Positions 1 to 6,800 are shown, numbered from the stretch's first letter. The stretch is 19,635 nucleotides of DNA from REEB470 sp032117095 (GCA_032117095.1 JAULZZ010000113.1:1-19635); one strand, 5' to 3'. Program-made: numbers and translations. The notes: a model not told the origin generated them from the sequence alone.

Positions 1-284
1 TGACGCATCCTGTATTTTTGCAGCTGTATGCGACAATGTTGCATCCAAAAGGGGAGATTTTTTTTCGCACTGATTCAAAACAGCTGTATGATTATACGTT
101 GCAAACACTAAAACAAGAACGGTTTATCATCAGGGAGCAGAGTACAGACATCAATCCAACGACGGCGATAGACGGTTTAGATACGGTGATGACCGAGTAC
201 GAGCAGAAATTTCGTGCCCAAGGCAAACTCATTTATGAAATTCACGCCTACAATCGTCCGAGGAGCGAAGGAAATACTTTGTGA
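1..284 (+). CDS. trmB: tRNA (guanine-N7-)-methyltransferase TrmB, 5'-truncated
   Basis: This is the C-terminal part of the SAM-dependent enzyme that makes m7G46 in the variable loop of many tRNAs. The frame is open from the window edge (first whole codon at base 3), so the N-terminal SAM-binding half lies outside. Visible family features are THPVFLQLY at the edge, the strand-turn GEIFFRTDSKQLYDYTL, and near the end VMTEYEQKF followed by GKLIYEIHAYNRP; in this family the T-x-Y-E segment takes part in substrate binding. The TTG at 18 is an internal codon, not a start. The gene ends at TGA and is followed about 70 nt later by a strong hairpin terminator. Identification from motifs is firm; nothing can be said about its start or promoter. 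Confidence 0.93.
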   Translation, partial: THPVFLQLYATMLHPKGEIFFRTDSKQLYDYTLQTLKQERFIIREQSTDINPTTAIDGLDTVMTEYEQKFRAQGKLIYEIHAYNRPRSEGNTL

Positions 285-355
285 TACGTATGCAGTAGTC
301 TGGTAACGCACACAAAAAAGCCATCATGGTGTCCGTCTTCCTCAAAAAATAAGCG

Positions 356-395
356 AAAAATCCCTAGGTCGCACATGCGATTTTTAGGGATTTTT
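356..395 (+). terminator. bidirectional intrinsic terminator between trmB and the PAP2 gene
   Basis: AAAAATCCCTA at 356-366 pairs perfectly with TAGGGATTTTT at 385-395, and an inner TCGCA/TGCGA stem (369-373 with 376-380) extends the hairpin. The A-run on the left and T-run on the right make it usable on both strands. This fits its place between convergent genes: trmB ends at 284 and the minus-strand phosphatase gene ends at 436. Confidence 0.85.
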
Positions 396-435
396 CTTTG
401 CGTGCAAAAAAGTTACACCGCAGCGTACTTTGGAA

Positions 436-981
436 TTAATAAAAGGGGTAAGGGACAAACGTCATGACGAGTCCAGCAGTAACCCCCCCGATCACCCCCC
501 CTGCGAGTACGTCTGAGGGGTAATGTTGTCCCAAGTAAATACGCGAAAAACCCACGAGTATGCCTAAAAGCCCGAGCATCGATGTCCAAATTGCAAAGCC
601 ACCATACGCCATGAAAGGGGTGACCAGTGCATAAATCGCTGTCGTATGACCAGAGGGGAACGAGTGGTCGCAAAATTTCACGGTACCGGTGACAGCTTGG
701 GGGAATACGAAGTACGGGCGTATTCGTCGATACGTTTTTTTTAGTATCCATACGGGGATGTGACTGAGTATGACGGACAACAAGCAATGCATCGGTACGA
801 CCACGAAAGAAGGGGAAGCAAAAAACATCATGCCGATTGGCACGGACACCGTAGCGAAAAAACCTCCGCAATGCGTGAGCTTCTCTAAAATGCGGTGTAA
901 CCACAGCGTGTGCCAGTCGTTGTTTATTACAATAAACATGCGTTCATCCCATTGGCGCAAGCGTGTGAGCAAGTGAGACAT
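436..981 (-). CDS. PAP2-family membrane phosphatase
   Basis: A 181-aa polytopic membrane protein with all three signature motifs of the PAP2 (type 2 phosphatidic acid phosphatase) superfamily: K81-x6-R88-P89, P109-S-G-H112 and S146-R147-x5-H153-x3-D157. In this family the two histidines and the aspartate carry the phosphohistidine chemistry, facing the outside of the membrane. Substrates of relatives include undecaprenyl pyrophosphate (BcrC type), phosphatidylglycerophosphate and phosphatidate; the sequence alone does not choose among them. Hydrophobic segments lie near residues 37-75, 113-125, 130-147 and 158-176. I chose the ATG at 981 because an AAAGGAG site sits just upstream; an in-frame upstream extension to 1059 has no such site and an unlikely N-terminus. 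It is a single gene convergent with trmB. Confidence 0.9.
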   Translation of the reverse strand: MSHLLTRLRQWDERMFIVINNDWHTLWLHRILEKLTHCGGFFATVSVPIGMMFFASPSFVVVPMHCLLSVILSHIPVWILKKTYRRIRPYFVFPQAVTGTVKFCDHSFPSGHTTAIYALVTPFMAYGGFAIWTSMLGLLGILVGFSRIYLGQHYPSDVLAGGVIGGVTAGLVMTFVPYPFY

Positions 982-1073
982 CGTGCGACTCCTTTTGGCG
1001 TGGATCAGAAGATGAAGGGGCGTGGTGGGGACAACGTGTGATCGGAAGGCATGTCGCAAAAACCGCTACGGTT

Positions 1074-1102
1074 ATTATACATGAAAAGGGTGACGCATGC
1101 GA
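1074..1102 (-). promoter_or_regulatory. candidate promoter for the PAP2 gene
   Basis: Read on the minus strand, a perfect TATAAT (plus-strand 1074-1079) is preceded by TCGCAT (1097-1102) at 17 nt. The -10 is ideal and the -35 weak. It lies about 95 nt upstream of the chosen start codon. Confidence 0.4.
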
Positions 1103-1175
1103 AAACAGACGGGTTCAAGTAGGGAAAATGGCGGTTCACGCCATGTGAGGCGAGGGGGAGGGGGGGTTAGAAAAA

Positions 1176-1204
1176 GGGACATCCCCTTTGTTATGTTATA
1201 TAAT
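1176..1204 (+). promoter_or_regulatory. candidate upstream promoter of the exported-protein gene
   Basis: GGGACA (1176-1181), a 17-nt spacer and a perfect TATAAT (1199-1204). The -35 matches TTGACA only in its last four bases and overlaps a small inverted repeat (AAAGGG/CCCTTT) that could be an operator. Confidence 0.4.
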
Positions 1205-1259
1205 ATTACACAAAGAGGGAGTAAATTTAAAAAAAATTGAAAAAAACCTAACATGAGAT

Positions 1260-1288
1260 TTGACATCGTTATTAATATTTTGTATACT
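1260..1288 (+). promoter_or_regulatory. strong housekeeping-type promoter before the exported-protein gene
   Basis: Perfect TTGACA at 1260-1265, 17-nt spacer, TATACT at 1283-1288. Predicted transcription would begin near 1295, leaving a leader of about 180 nt that contains a short ORF (1323-1382). Confidence 0.75.
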
Positions 1289-1322
1289 GACATCATTCTT
1301 AATTGAAAGTAGGTGAGGAACG

Positions 1323-1382
1323 ATGAACAATATGCTGGATATATCCCATTATCATGCGGATTTAAGGGTCGTTCCGCCGTAG
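1323..1382 (+). CDS. possible 19-aa leader peptide
   Basis: ATG at 1323 is preceded by an AGGTGAGG ribosome site (1311-1318), close to the start but usable, and lies about 28 nt inside the predicted transcript. The peptide begins MNNMLDISHYHAD and ends DLRVVPP directly before TAG. It matches nothing I recognise. A C-terminal Pro-Pro next to a stop codon is a slow context for ribosomes in general, so a regulatory leader is conceivable, but that is inference. It could equally be a chance ORF. Confidence 0.35.
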   Translation: MNNMLDISHYHADLRVVPP

Positions 1383-1474
1383 TGAGAAGAAAAAGAGGTT
1401 TTTCACAGTGCGCGTATTTTGGCAACACAAAGCAACAAAACTAACACATACCTAACACCGAAAAGGGGAGCGAC

Positions 1475-3514
1475 ATGATGCGATATCACACTGAACATGC
1501 GCCAAGACACACGAAATCAGTTGCACATACGGGGAACAAAATGCGAAACATAAAAAACCAACTGTTGGGGTGGGTATTGATTGCGTGTCTCGTATGCACG
1601 ACAGTAGCGCTCCCGACCCAACGCACGGATGCTTTCGTTCCTGTCGCACCTTTAGTTGCTCCTGCTATTGGCTCTGCTGTGACGACTTATTCCCCAGTGG
1701 TTGTTGGTTTTTTTACTGCATACGCTGCATACACTGCAGGAACAATCAAGGACAAAATCACGCAAGAGGCGTGCCGAAAAAATTTTGGCCAAAATATCTG
1801 CCAAAATGTCAATCCAGTCAGTGCTGTAAGTGCAATCACTGTGGCTGCGATGGTCATCAGTGATACGTGCAAGGGGATGGACGTCGTCACTTGTGGTAAA
1901 AAGCTATGGGAAAAGTTGAGTAAGTTTATCCAAGAGATGCTTAATAAATCCAAAGTAACAAATGGGAAATTTACTATAGATCGCTTAAAAAAATGTTTTA
2001 ATAATCTGTCATGTACACAAAAAGACTGGGCATTTGTATTTCAACCATCTGGAGCGACAAAGCCCTCGAAAACACCAATTACACCGAAAAGTCAGCAAGG
2101 ATCAGGTGGTAGCACGACAGCAAAGACAACATCGACTAAACCACAAACGACTGCATCACAAAATAAACCCACTCCGACAAAAAAATCAAGGTTGAGTCCA
2201 GCAGATGCACAAATCATTGACAAATTGATTTCGGGATACAAATCAACAATTGAAAAAATGGAACAACAAGTGAAAAATTCCACTGGACCTGATAAGGAAA
2301 AAGCGCAAAATAAATTAAAAAAATTAAAACTCGATCTTAGTATTTTACTCAAAAATAAAGCGCATTACTTGGAATCGGATTTCGTTGCCATTCGTGGCGA
2401 ATTACAAATATTTAAGAACAATTTGGATTTGGCACAAGCATTTATTGAGTCGATGGTTCTCCAAAGAGATATCTTAGTTGAATTAAAAAAGATCGATGCA
2501 TCTTCAAAGCAATTATTAAATAAACAAGAACTAGAACAGTTAGAAGAAAAAAGAAAAAAATTGGTTGGATTATTCGATGAAATACAAAATAAAAATGATC
2601 AATTTTCAAAAGAAATATCTAATAATAGTGGAAATGCTTCAATGATACAAAAATCGGTGACAACATATCGAAAAAGCTTGGATCAGTTCAGAGAGGTTCT
2701 TGATAAAAAACCCAGCACAACGTTGCCTGTATCTCCATACCCAGGTATACACAGCAAGGAAGGGAAAGCATTGTTTGAGCAAATGGAAGAAAGAGAAAGA
2801 ATTCTAAAAACACAAAAAGAAAAACGTCGGGATCTTTCTCCGTTACAAAAAGAACAGATAGAAGAAGAACTTAAACGTATTAACAAAACAAAATCTACCC
2901 TTTCGAACATGCAGAAAAGGATGGAAGAACAAAATAAGGGCGGTCCAACCTTTAGTCAAACGGACAATAACGAAATACAAGCAACAATCAAGGAAGAGCA
3001 GGGAGTTTTGAAAACGTTGGCAGAAATAACAAATCAGGTCCTGGGGTTTACGGCCAAGTTGGGAACGAACCAAGCAAAACAAATGGCTTTATTGAACATG
3101 AAATATACAGATGCAGGTATGGGACGGTCTGGAGGGCTAGATAATTTGAGCGACAGCGTAACTGCACAACTCGGTGATCCATCGATGCGTGTAGAAACTG
3201 GAAAATGTTGGGGTCCGGACATTGACAACAATACGATCGCAACGGACTTGTTACAAAGAAAAGATACGATGGATAAAAAACATGGGATTACGAAATTGAC
3301 ACTGGTTCAAACGGCGTATGGGCTTATGCTACAAGGTGTTCAACATGGAAAAATAATTTACATCTTGCCGTGTGTGCCGATAGTAGGATACAATGTGTTT
3401 TTTGTAGGAACAATGGAAAAGTTAGAAGAACTACTCAAAGATGCACAAGCACAAGGAAAGCTAAGATATGGCGTGAAAGGGAACGCTATTAAAAAAGTGA
3501 CGAAGCTGTTATAA
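1475..3514 (+). CDS. large exported cysteine-containing coiled-coil protein, unknown function
   Basis: I do not recognise this 679-aa protein. AAAGGGGAG (1462-1470) precedes ATG 1475; ATG 1478 is slightly better spaced, and ATG 1541 (residue 23) would give a normal-length signal peptide. Residues 23-53 form a Sec signal peptide (basic n-region, hydrophobic core, cleavage probably after TDA53). Then come a hydrophobic Ala/Val/Pro segment (about 54-90), C100-x8-C109, further cysteines including C174-x5-C180, a Pro/Thr/Ser/Lys linker (about 191-239), long charged helices likely to be coiled coil (about 242-410 and 430-490), Y422-P-G-I-H426, and a C-terminal domain with V637-G-Y-N-V641. No catalytic motif or cell-wall anchor was seen. 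The coding sequence from about 2200 to 3000 is much richer in A+T than its neighbours. A shorter relative lies at 17393-18502. It is likely released or held at the cell surface. Confidence 0.85.
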   Translation: MMRYHTEHAPRHTKSVAHTGNKMRNIKNQLLGWVLIACLVCTTVALPTQRTDAFVPVAPLVAPAIGSAVTTYSPVVVGFFTAYAAYTAGTIKDKITQEACRKNFGQNICQNVNPVSAVSAITVAAMVISDTCKGMDVVTCGKKLWEKLSKFIQEMLNKSKVTNGKFTIDRLKKCFNNLSCTQKDWAFVFQPSGATKPSKTPITPKSQQGSGGSTTAKTTSTKPQTTASQNKPTPTKKSRLSPADAQIIDKLISGYKSTIEKMEQQVKNSTGPDKEKAQNKLKKLKLDLSILLKNKAHYLESDFVAIRGELQIFKNNLDLAQAFIESMVLQRDILVELKKIDASSKQLLNKQELEQLEEKRKKLVGLFDEIQNKNDQFSKEISNNSGNASMIQKSVTTYRKSLDQFREVLDKKPSTTLPVSPYPGIHSKEGKALFEQMEERERILKTQKEKRRDLSPLQKEQIEEELKRINKTKSTLSNMQKRMEEQNKGGPTFSQTDNNEIQATIKEEQGVLKTLAEITNQVLGFTAKLGTNQAKQMALLNMKYTDAGMGRSGGLDNLSDSVTAQLGDPSMRVETGKCWGPDIDNNTIATDLLQRKDTMDKKHGITKLTLVQTAYGLMLQGVQHGKIIYILPCVPIVGYNVFFVGTMEKLEELLKDAQAQGKLRYGVKGNAIKKVTKLL

Positions 3515-3909
3515 ATTTATAAAAATTAAAATTATGATATTATTGCGTAATTATTCGTAGGAAATCAACAATAAAAAACTTCTTTTTCCTTCCGATTTAT
3601 TTTGCGGGAGGAATGAGAGGTTTTTATTTTGATTTGGGATAAATCCCACTTCCTGGAGTCTCTGCATGGAAGTCGTCGGAGGGAGTGTCTTTTCTAATTG
3701 AAAAAGGGAGGCGCACTTCGGAGGACGTTTCGTGGTCTTGCACGCACCAAGGCAAAAAATTTCTTGCGCCACACGGCACCATTGTTCCGTCGCGCGGACA
3801 TTTTCTTCACCCATTTGGACGATTGCATCTTGCTTTGTTATAATGTAAGTACGATAATGGTATAATAAACGAGATACAATAGAAGCCGAGTTTGCGGGAG
3901 GCGCGTGAT
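3515..3909. other. 395-nt gap with inverted repeats, no confident gene
   Basis: No clear terminator follows the upstream gene. The gap contains a near-perfect palindrome, TGGGAT-AA-ATCCCA (3635-3648), immediately overlapped by ACTTCC (3648-3653) pairing with GGAAGT (3668-3673). A minus-strand frame is open across most of the gap but has no ribosome site and no family resemblance. The last 100 nt hold the glycosyltransferase promoter. An unannotated structured RNA or a decayed gene is possible. Confidence 0.4.
3815..3844 (+). promoter_or_regulatory. candidate promoter of the glycosyltransferase gene
   Basis: TTGGAC (3815-3820), 18-nt spacer, perfect TATAAT (3839-3844). A second perfect TATAAT at 3861-3866 has no good -35 at normal distance. 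Either would give a short leader before the start at 3910. Confidence 0.55.
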
Positions 3910-5148
3910 ATGTATGGGTTCGAGTTGTTGGTGCAAATTGCACTGGCGATGGCAGGGCTTTATCAGCTCGTGTTGTCTTTTTGGGGATGGCGCATCAGGC
4001 GCACACGACGGAAACATGCGCCTACCAAGACGTTTGCGATTTTAGTCGCCGCACACAACGAGGAGCGTGTCGTCGGGGCACTCATTGACAATCTAAAAGA
4101 ATTGGATTATCCACGGCAATTGTATGATATATTTGTCATCTGTGATAACTGTACAGACCGCACGGCCGATGTCGTGCGCAGTCACGGCGTGTATGCGATG
4201 GAGCGACGAAAGCCAAACCTCTTGGGCAAGGGACATGCCATCGAATGGATGCTCCAAAAGTTGTGGTGTCGCAAGAAAAAGTACGACGGTGTGGTCATCG
4301 TCGATGCGGACAACTTGGTAAGCCCGCAATTTTTGCTCGAGATGAACGAAGAATTATGCAATGGTTCTCGGGTGATTCAAGCATATTTAGACACAAAAAA
4401 CCCACATGATTCGTGGGTGACGGCCGCCTACGCAGTGACCTATTGGTACATTAATCGTCTGTGGCAAATGCCACGGCGCGCACTCGGGATGGCCAATTTC
4501 TTAGGTGGCACAGGCATGTGCTTTGATGCCAAATTATTAAAGCAAATGGGGTGGGGGGCGACCTCACTCGTTGAAGATTTGGAATTTACGATGCGCTGCG
4601 TCCAAAAAGGCATCTATCCGACGATCAGTTATAATGCCAAAGTGTATGACGAAAAGCCCATTACATTTTGGGCCTCTGTACGCCAACGTCTCCGCTGGAT
4701 GCAAGGTCATTTTGATGTTGCCAGACGATATTTTTTTCCGCTGTTGTGGAAAGGGTTGCGGGAGCGGAGCTGGACGAAGATCGATACGGCTTTTTATTCC
4801 ATCAATGTGTATACAGTATTTTTTGGGTTTGTCCTCGCACTTGTACAGTTCAGTGACTCGATTTTTAGTTTAGGCATGGTGTGGCGCAACATCTATGATT
4901 ATATTCCGCGTGAGATTGGGTACGTGCTGTTCGTTTGTGTATGTGCAATGTTTCCCTTGGCGCTTCTTTTAGAACGTGTGCGCTCTTGGAAAATGTATGC
5001 TTCGTTGCTTGTGTTCCCTGTGTTTTTGTTGACGTGGTATCCGATTACTTTTTATGCTTTTTTTACACAGCGGAACAAACAGTGGAGTCACACGGAACAT
5101 ACGCGTGCCATACGCATCGACGAAGTGCGTTCGCGCATGAGTAGTTAG
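3910..5148 (+). CDS. membrane family-2 glycosyltransferase (YdaM/IcaA-like)
   Basis: A 412-aa processive-type GT2 enzyme. An N-terminal membrane segment (about 5-26) precedes a cytosolic GT-A domain with ILVAAHNEE (44-52), the CDNCTD turn (78-83), the D-x-D metal/nucleotide-sugar motif at D132-A-D134, the acceptor-site E222-D223, and Q259-x-x-R262-W263, which in cellulose, hyaluronan and poly-N-acetylglucosamine synthases binds the growing chain. About three membrane segments follow (roughly 300-320, 340-360, 365-395). Length and order resemble Bacillus YdaM and the IcaA/BcsA group, so it probably makes a surface polysaccharide from a UDP-sugar; the sugar is not readable. Start: GGGAGG (3896-3901) lies 8 nt before ATG 3910; the frame continues upstream only to a TTG that overlaps this site. 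It stands alone, without polymer-export partners. Confidence 0.9.
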   Translation: MYGFELLVQIALAMAGLYQLVLSFWGWRIRRTRRKHAPTKTFAILVAAHNEERVVGALIDNLKELDYPRQLYDIFVICDNCTDRTADVVRSHGVYAMERRKPNLLGKGHAIEWMLQKLWCRKKKYDGVVIVDADNLVSPQFLLEMNEELCNGSRVIQAYLDTKNPHDSWVTAAYAVTYWYINRLWQMPRRALGMANFLGGTGMCFDAKLLKQMGWGATSLVEDLEFTMRCVQKGIYPTISYNAKVYDEKPITFWASVRQRLRWMQGHFDVARRYFFPLLWKGLRERSWTKIDTAFYSINVYTVFFGFVLALVQFSDSIFSLGMVWRNIYDYIPREIGYVLFVCVCAMFPLALLLERVRSWKMYASLLVFPVFLLTWYPITFYAFFTQRNKQWSHTEHTRAIRIDEVRSRMSS

Positions 5149-5188
5149 TGCAACCGTCGGTTGCTTCCTTATTTTGCAGTGCAGTCGT

Positions 5189-5219
5189 GGGCGAGAGCGT
5201 TTCTCGTCTTTTTTCTTTT
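5189..5219 (+). terminator. intrinsic terminator after the glycosyltransferase gene
   Basis: GGGCGAGA (5189-5196) pairs with TCTCGTCT (5202-5209, two G-T pairs) over a 5-nt loop and is followed by a long T-rich tract. A smaller perfect hairpin, GCAACC (5150-5155) with GGTTGC (5159-5164), lies right after the stop codon but has an interrupted T-run. Confidence 0.75.
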
Positions 5220-5283
5220 TTTGTACGTATGCCAAGCGATTTGTAGTAGGACGGGTGAATGGTGTGATTAAAAATGCGTTCCC

Positions 5284-5312
5284 TTGACATCGCATTTGGC
5301 TTAGCGTACAAT
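5284..5312 (+). promoter_or_regulatory. strong promoter of the infC operon
   Basis: Perfect TTGACA (5284-5289), 17-nt spacer, TACAAT (5307-5312). Transcription would start near 5319, giving a leader of about 230 nt before infC. No equally good promoter was seen between here and leuB, so it may drive the downstream amino acid genes as well. Confidence 0.8.
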
Positions 5313-5318
5313 GTTTTT

Positions 5319-5546
5319 TGTGTAAGGAAATTGTTTCTTGGATAAAAAGTATGATAGGCACAAGTAGAAGCGCCCGCTTCTCACCTCATCGACGCATGTG
5401 GATAGGTCAGCCTCTTGCCGATAGCATGCTCACAGAAGTGACTGTGCATTAGGAGACGTAGATGGTGGCGGGCATGGGTACGATGCTACGCTTATTTTTT
5501 GTTTCAAGGAACGATGAATTATCTTTTTGGATGGGGGCGGTGGATC
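5319..5546 (+). promoter_or_regulatory. structured 5' leader of infC (candidate L20-responsive leader)
   Basis: The leader holds successive hairpins: AGAAGC/GCTTCT (5366-5371 with 5376-5381, followed by CACCTC), CACAG/CTGTG (5431-5435 with 5442-5446), and an attenuator-like hairpin (5468-5500). In Bacillus subtilis the infC-rpmI-rplT leader binds ribosomal protein L20, which causes premature termination. Operon order, leader length and a terminal U-tract agree with that mechanism here. I could not verify the L20-binding fold, so the assignment rests mainly on context. Confidence 0.6.
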
Positions 5547-5554
5547 ATCACTAG
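5462..5554 (+). CDS. possible 30-aa leader peptide overlapping the infC start
   Basis: AGGAG (5451-5455) is 6 nt before ATG 5462, a textbook spacing. The frame runs for 30 codons (start MVAGMGTMLRLFFVSRN, end WMGAVDHH) to TAG at 5552-5554, just past the probable AUC start of infC at 5547. The attenuator-like hairpin lies wholly inside this ORF, so ribosomes translating it would melt the hairpin, and termination at 5554 would deliver ribosomes to infC. No homologue is known to me. Confidence is limited because so short an ORF can arise by chance. Confidence 0.4.
   Translation: MVAGMGTMLRLFFVSRNDELSFWMGAVDHH
5468..5500 (+). terminator. attenuator-like hairpin in the infC leader
   Basis: GCG (5468-5470) with CGC (5489-5491) and GCAT (5472-5475) with ATGC (5483-5486) form a stem with a small internal loop and a 7-nt loop, followed by TTATTTTTT (5492-5500). 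It lies about 50 nt before infC, the position expected for regulated termination. Confidence 0.5.
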
Positions 5555-6056
5555 CAAGGATCATCAGATCAATGACGAGATACGGGCGCGCGAAGTGCGT
5601 TTGATCGGTGCGCAGGGAGAACAAGTCGGGATTGTATCGTTGCGCGATGCCATACAGGCAGCCGTAGAAGCGAATATGGACTTGGTCAACATCGCACCGA
5701 CGGCGAAGCCACCCGTATGCCGTATCATGGATTACGGGAAGTTTCGGTACGAGCAACAGAAGCGCGAGAAAGAAAACCGCAAAAATCAGAAGATCGTCGA
5801 GCTAAAGGAAGTGCGTTTTAGTGCCACGATCGACGAACACGATTTCCAAACAAAGCTACGCAATGTCGTCAAGTTTCTCAAAGAAGAAGACAAGGTGAAG
5901 TGCACGATTCGTTTTCGCGGACGCGAAATCGCCCATCCGCTCGTCGGGCAAAGGGTGCTTGAACGTGTGATTACAGAGGCGCAAGAGTACGGGGTACCCG
6001 AGCGGAAGCCACGCCTCGAAGGTCGGAGTATGATTTTGATTTTGTCCCCAAAGTAA
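5547..6056 (+). CDS. infC: translation initiation factor IF-3
   Basis: IF-3 binds the 30S subunit, prevents premature joining of 50S and proofreads start codon and initiator tRNA. The protein matches the family throughout: SKDHQINDEIRAREVRLIG at the start, the signature KPPVCRIMDYGKFRYEQQ, the lysine-rich linker KNQKIVELKEVR, the C-domain TIDEHDFQTKLRN, and RPRLEGRSM-like KPRLEGRSMILILSPK at the end. About 169 aa, as usual. Start: SD-like GGCGGTG (5536-5542) points to ATC at 5547 (or 5544), and the alignment with B. subtilis IF-3, which uses AUU, begins at this point. The only in-frame ATG, 5514, has an AAGGA site just 3 nt away and would add 11 residues (MNYLFGWGRWI) unlike the family. First gene of the infC-rpmI-rplT cluster. 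Confidence 0.93.
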   Translation: MTSKDHQINDEIRAREVRLIGAQGEQVGIVSLRDAIQAAVEANMDLVNIAPTAKPPVCRIMDYGKFRYEQQKREKENRKNQKIVELKEVRFSATIDEHDFQTKLRNVVKFLKEEDKVKCTIRFRGREIAHPLVGQRVLERVITEAQEYGVPERKPRLEGRSMILILSPK

Positions 6057-6127
6057 TGCGGCCGTGAAGGTTGGGGGGCGTCGTTGCCCTTTTTTCTATG
6101 TTACGATATTTAGGAGGCGCAGTTCAC

Positions 6128-6328
6128 ATGCCAAAGATGAAGACGCACAGCAGTCTCAAAGACCGTTTCAAAGTGACAGGCACAGGGAAAGTAAAGCGCT
6201 ATAAAGCGTACAAAAACCATCTCCTTTCAGGGAAATCTTCCCGTCAAAAAAGAGTGTTGTCAACGCAACCGTTGATGCATCCAGGAGATTACAAACGTCT
6301 AAAACAACAGCTCTTAAATCTGAAGTAA
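6128..6328 (+). CDS. rpmI: 50S ribosomal protein L35 (bL35)
   Basis: A 66-aa basic protein of the large ribosomal subunit with the family start PKMKTHSSLKDRFKVTGTGK, the central KRYKAYKNHLLSGKSSRQKR and the ending HPGDYKRLKQQL. ATG 6128 follows AGGAGG (6112-6117) at 10 nt; the frame is open further upstream to 6071 but the extension is not family-like. It lies 71 nt after infC, with no promoter or terminator between, so it is co-transcribed. Length and sequence are typical. Confidence 0.96.
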   Translation: MPKMKTHSSLKDRFKVTGTGKVKRYKAYKNHLLSGKSSRQKRVLSTQPLMHPGDYKRLKQQLLNLK

Positions 6329-6342
6329 CTTGCATGAAAGCC

Positions 6343-6368
6343 GTGTGCGTCCACGAGGGAGCGCACAC
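6343..6368 (+). promoter_or_regulatory. intercistronic hairpin between rpmI and rplT
   Basis: GTGTGCG (6343-6349) pairs perfectly with CGCACAC (6362-6368) around a 12-nt loop. No T-run follows, so it is not a terminator. It ends 24 nt before the rplT ribosome site and could affect mRNA processing, stability or L20 translation. Confidence 0.55.
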
Positions 6369-6407
6369 CCGTCAATACACGAATAGAGGTTCAGGAGGAG
6401 CGTACAC

Positions 6408-6770
6408 ATGGTAAGAGTAAAAGGTGGATTTGTCACACGTCGCCGACGCAAAAAGTTTCTAAAATTAGCCAAAGGGTATTTTGGTGCCAAGCATCGCCTA
6501 TTCAAAAAGGCGCACGAGCAAGTCATGAAGTCGTTGATGTATGCTTACCGCGATCGCCGTCAAAACAAACGCAATTTCCGCAAACTGTGGATCATCCGCA
6601 TTAATGCGGCAGCGCGTCAGAGTGGGTTGTCTTATAGTCGTTTGATGTACGGGTTGAAGTTGGCAGGCATCGAAGTAAACCGCAAAATTTTAGCGGACTT
6701 GGCCGTGAATGATCTTCCTGCGTTTCATCAGTTGGCATCACAAGCAAAAGAACGCATGCGTGCGATCTGA
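6408..6770 (+). CDS. rplT: 50S ribosomal protein L20 (bL20)
   Basis: A 120-aa 23S rRNA-binding protein needed early in 50S assembly; in many bacteria it also represses its own operon by binding mRNA. The sequence has the basic N-terminal tail (VRVKGGFVTRRRRKKFLKLA), KGYFGAKHRLFKKAHEQVMKS, the RDRRQNKRNFRKLWIIRINA core, and GLSYSRLMYGLKLAGIEVNRK in the C-terminal domain that does the regulatory binding in studied species. ATG 6408 follows AGGAGG (6393-6398) at 9 nt. The stop at 6770 is only 30 nt from ilvB. Confidence 0.97.
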   Translation: MVRVKGGFVTRRRRKKFLKLAKGYFGAKHRLFKKAHEQVMKSLMYAYRDRRQNKRNFRKLWIIRINAAARQSGLSYSRLMYGLKLAGIEVNRKILADLAVNDLPAFHQLASQAKERMRAI

Positions 6771-6800
6771 TTTTTCTCGAACCAAATGGAGGGGTTGCAC

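Larger units (their letters stand above)
982..1322. other. divergent intergenic region, no protein gene seen
   Basis: Between the minus-strand phosphatase and the first exported-protein gene this stretch holds the opposing candidate promoters and a G-rich run at about 1147-1168 (runs of five and seven G) that could form a quadruplex or pair with C-rich RNA. A short hairpin, AAAGGG (1173-1178) with CCCTTT (1184-1189), overlaps the upstream -35 region. No convincing long ORF is present. Confidence 0.5.

Noticed and set aside
413..904. Second minus-strand frame over the PAP2 gene
   Set aside because: It is out of frame with a protein carrying all three PAP2 motifs and has no motif of its own.
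3551..3943. Minus-strand 130-codon frame in the gap before the glycosyltransferase
   Set aside because: No ribosome site at any candidate start, no family resemblance, and it overlaps the promoter and start of the glycosyltransferase gene.
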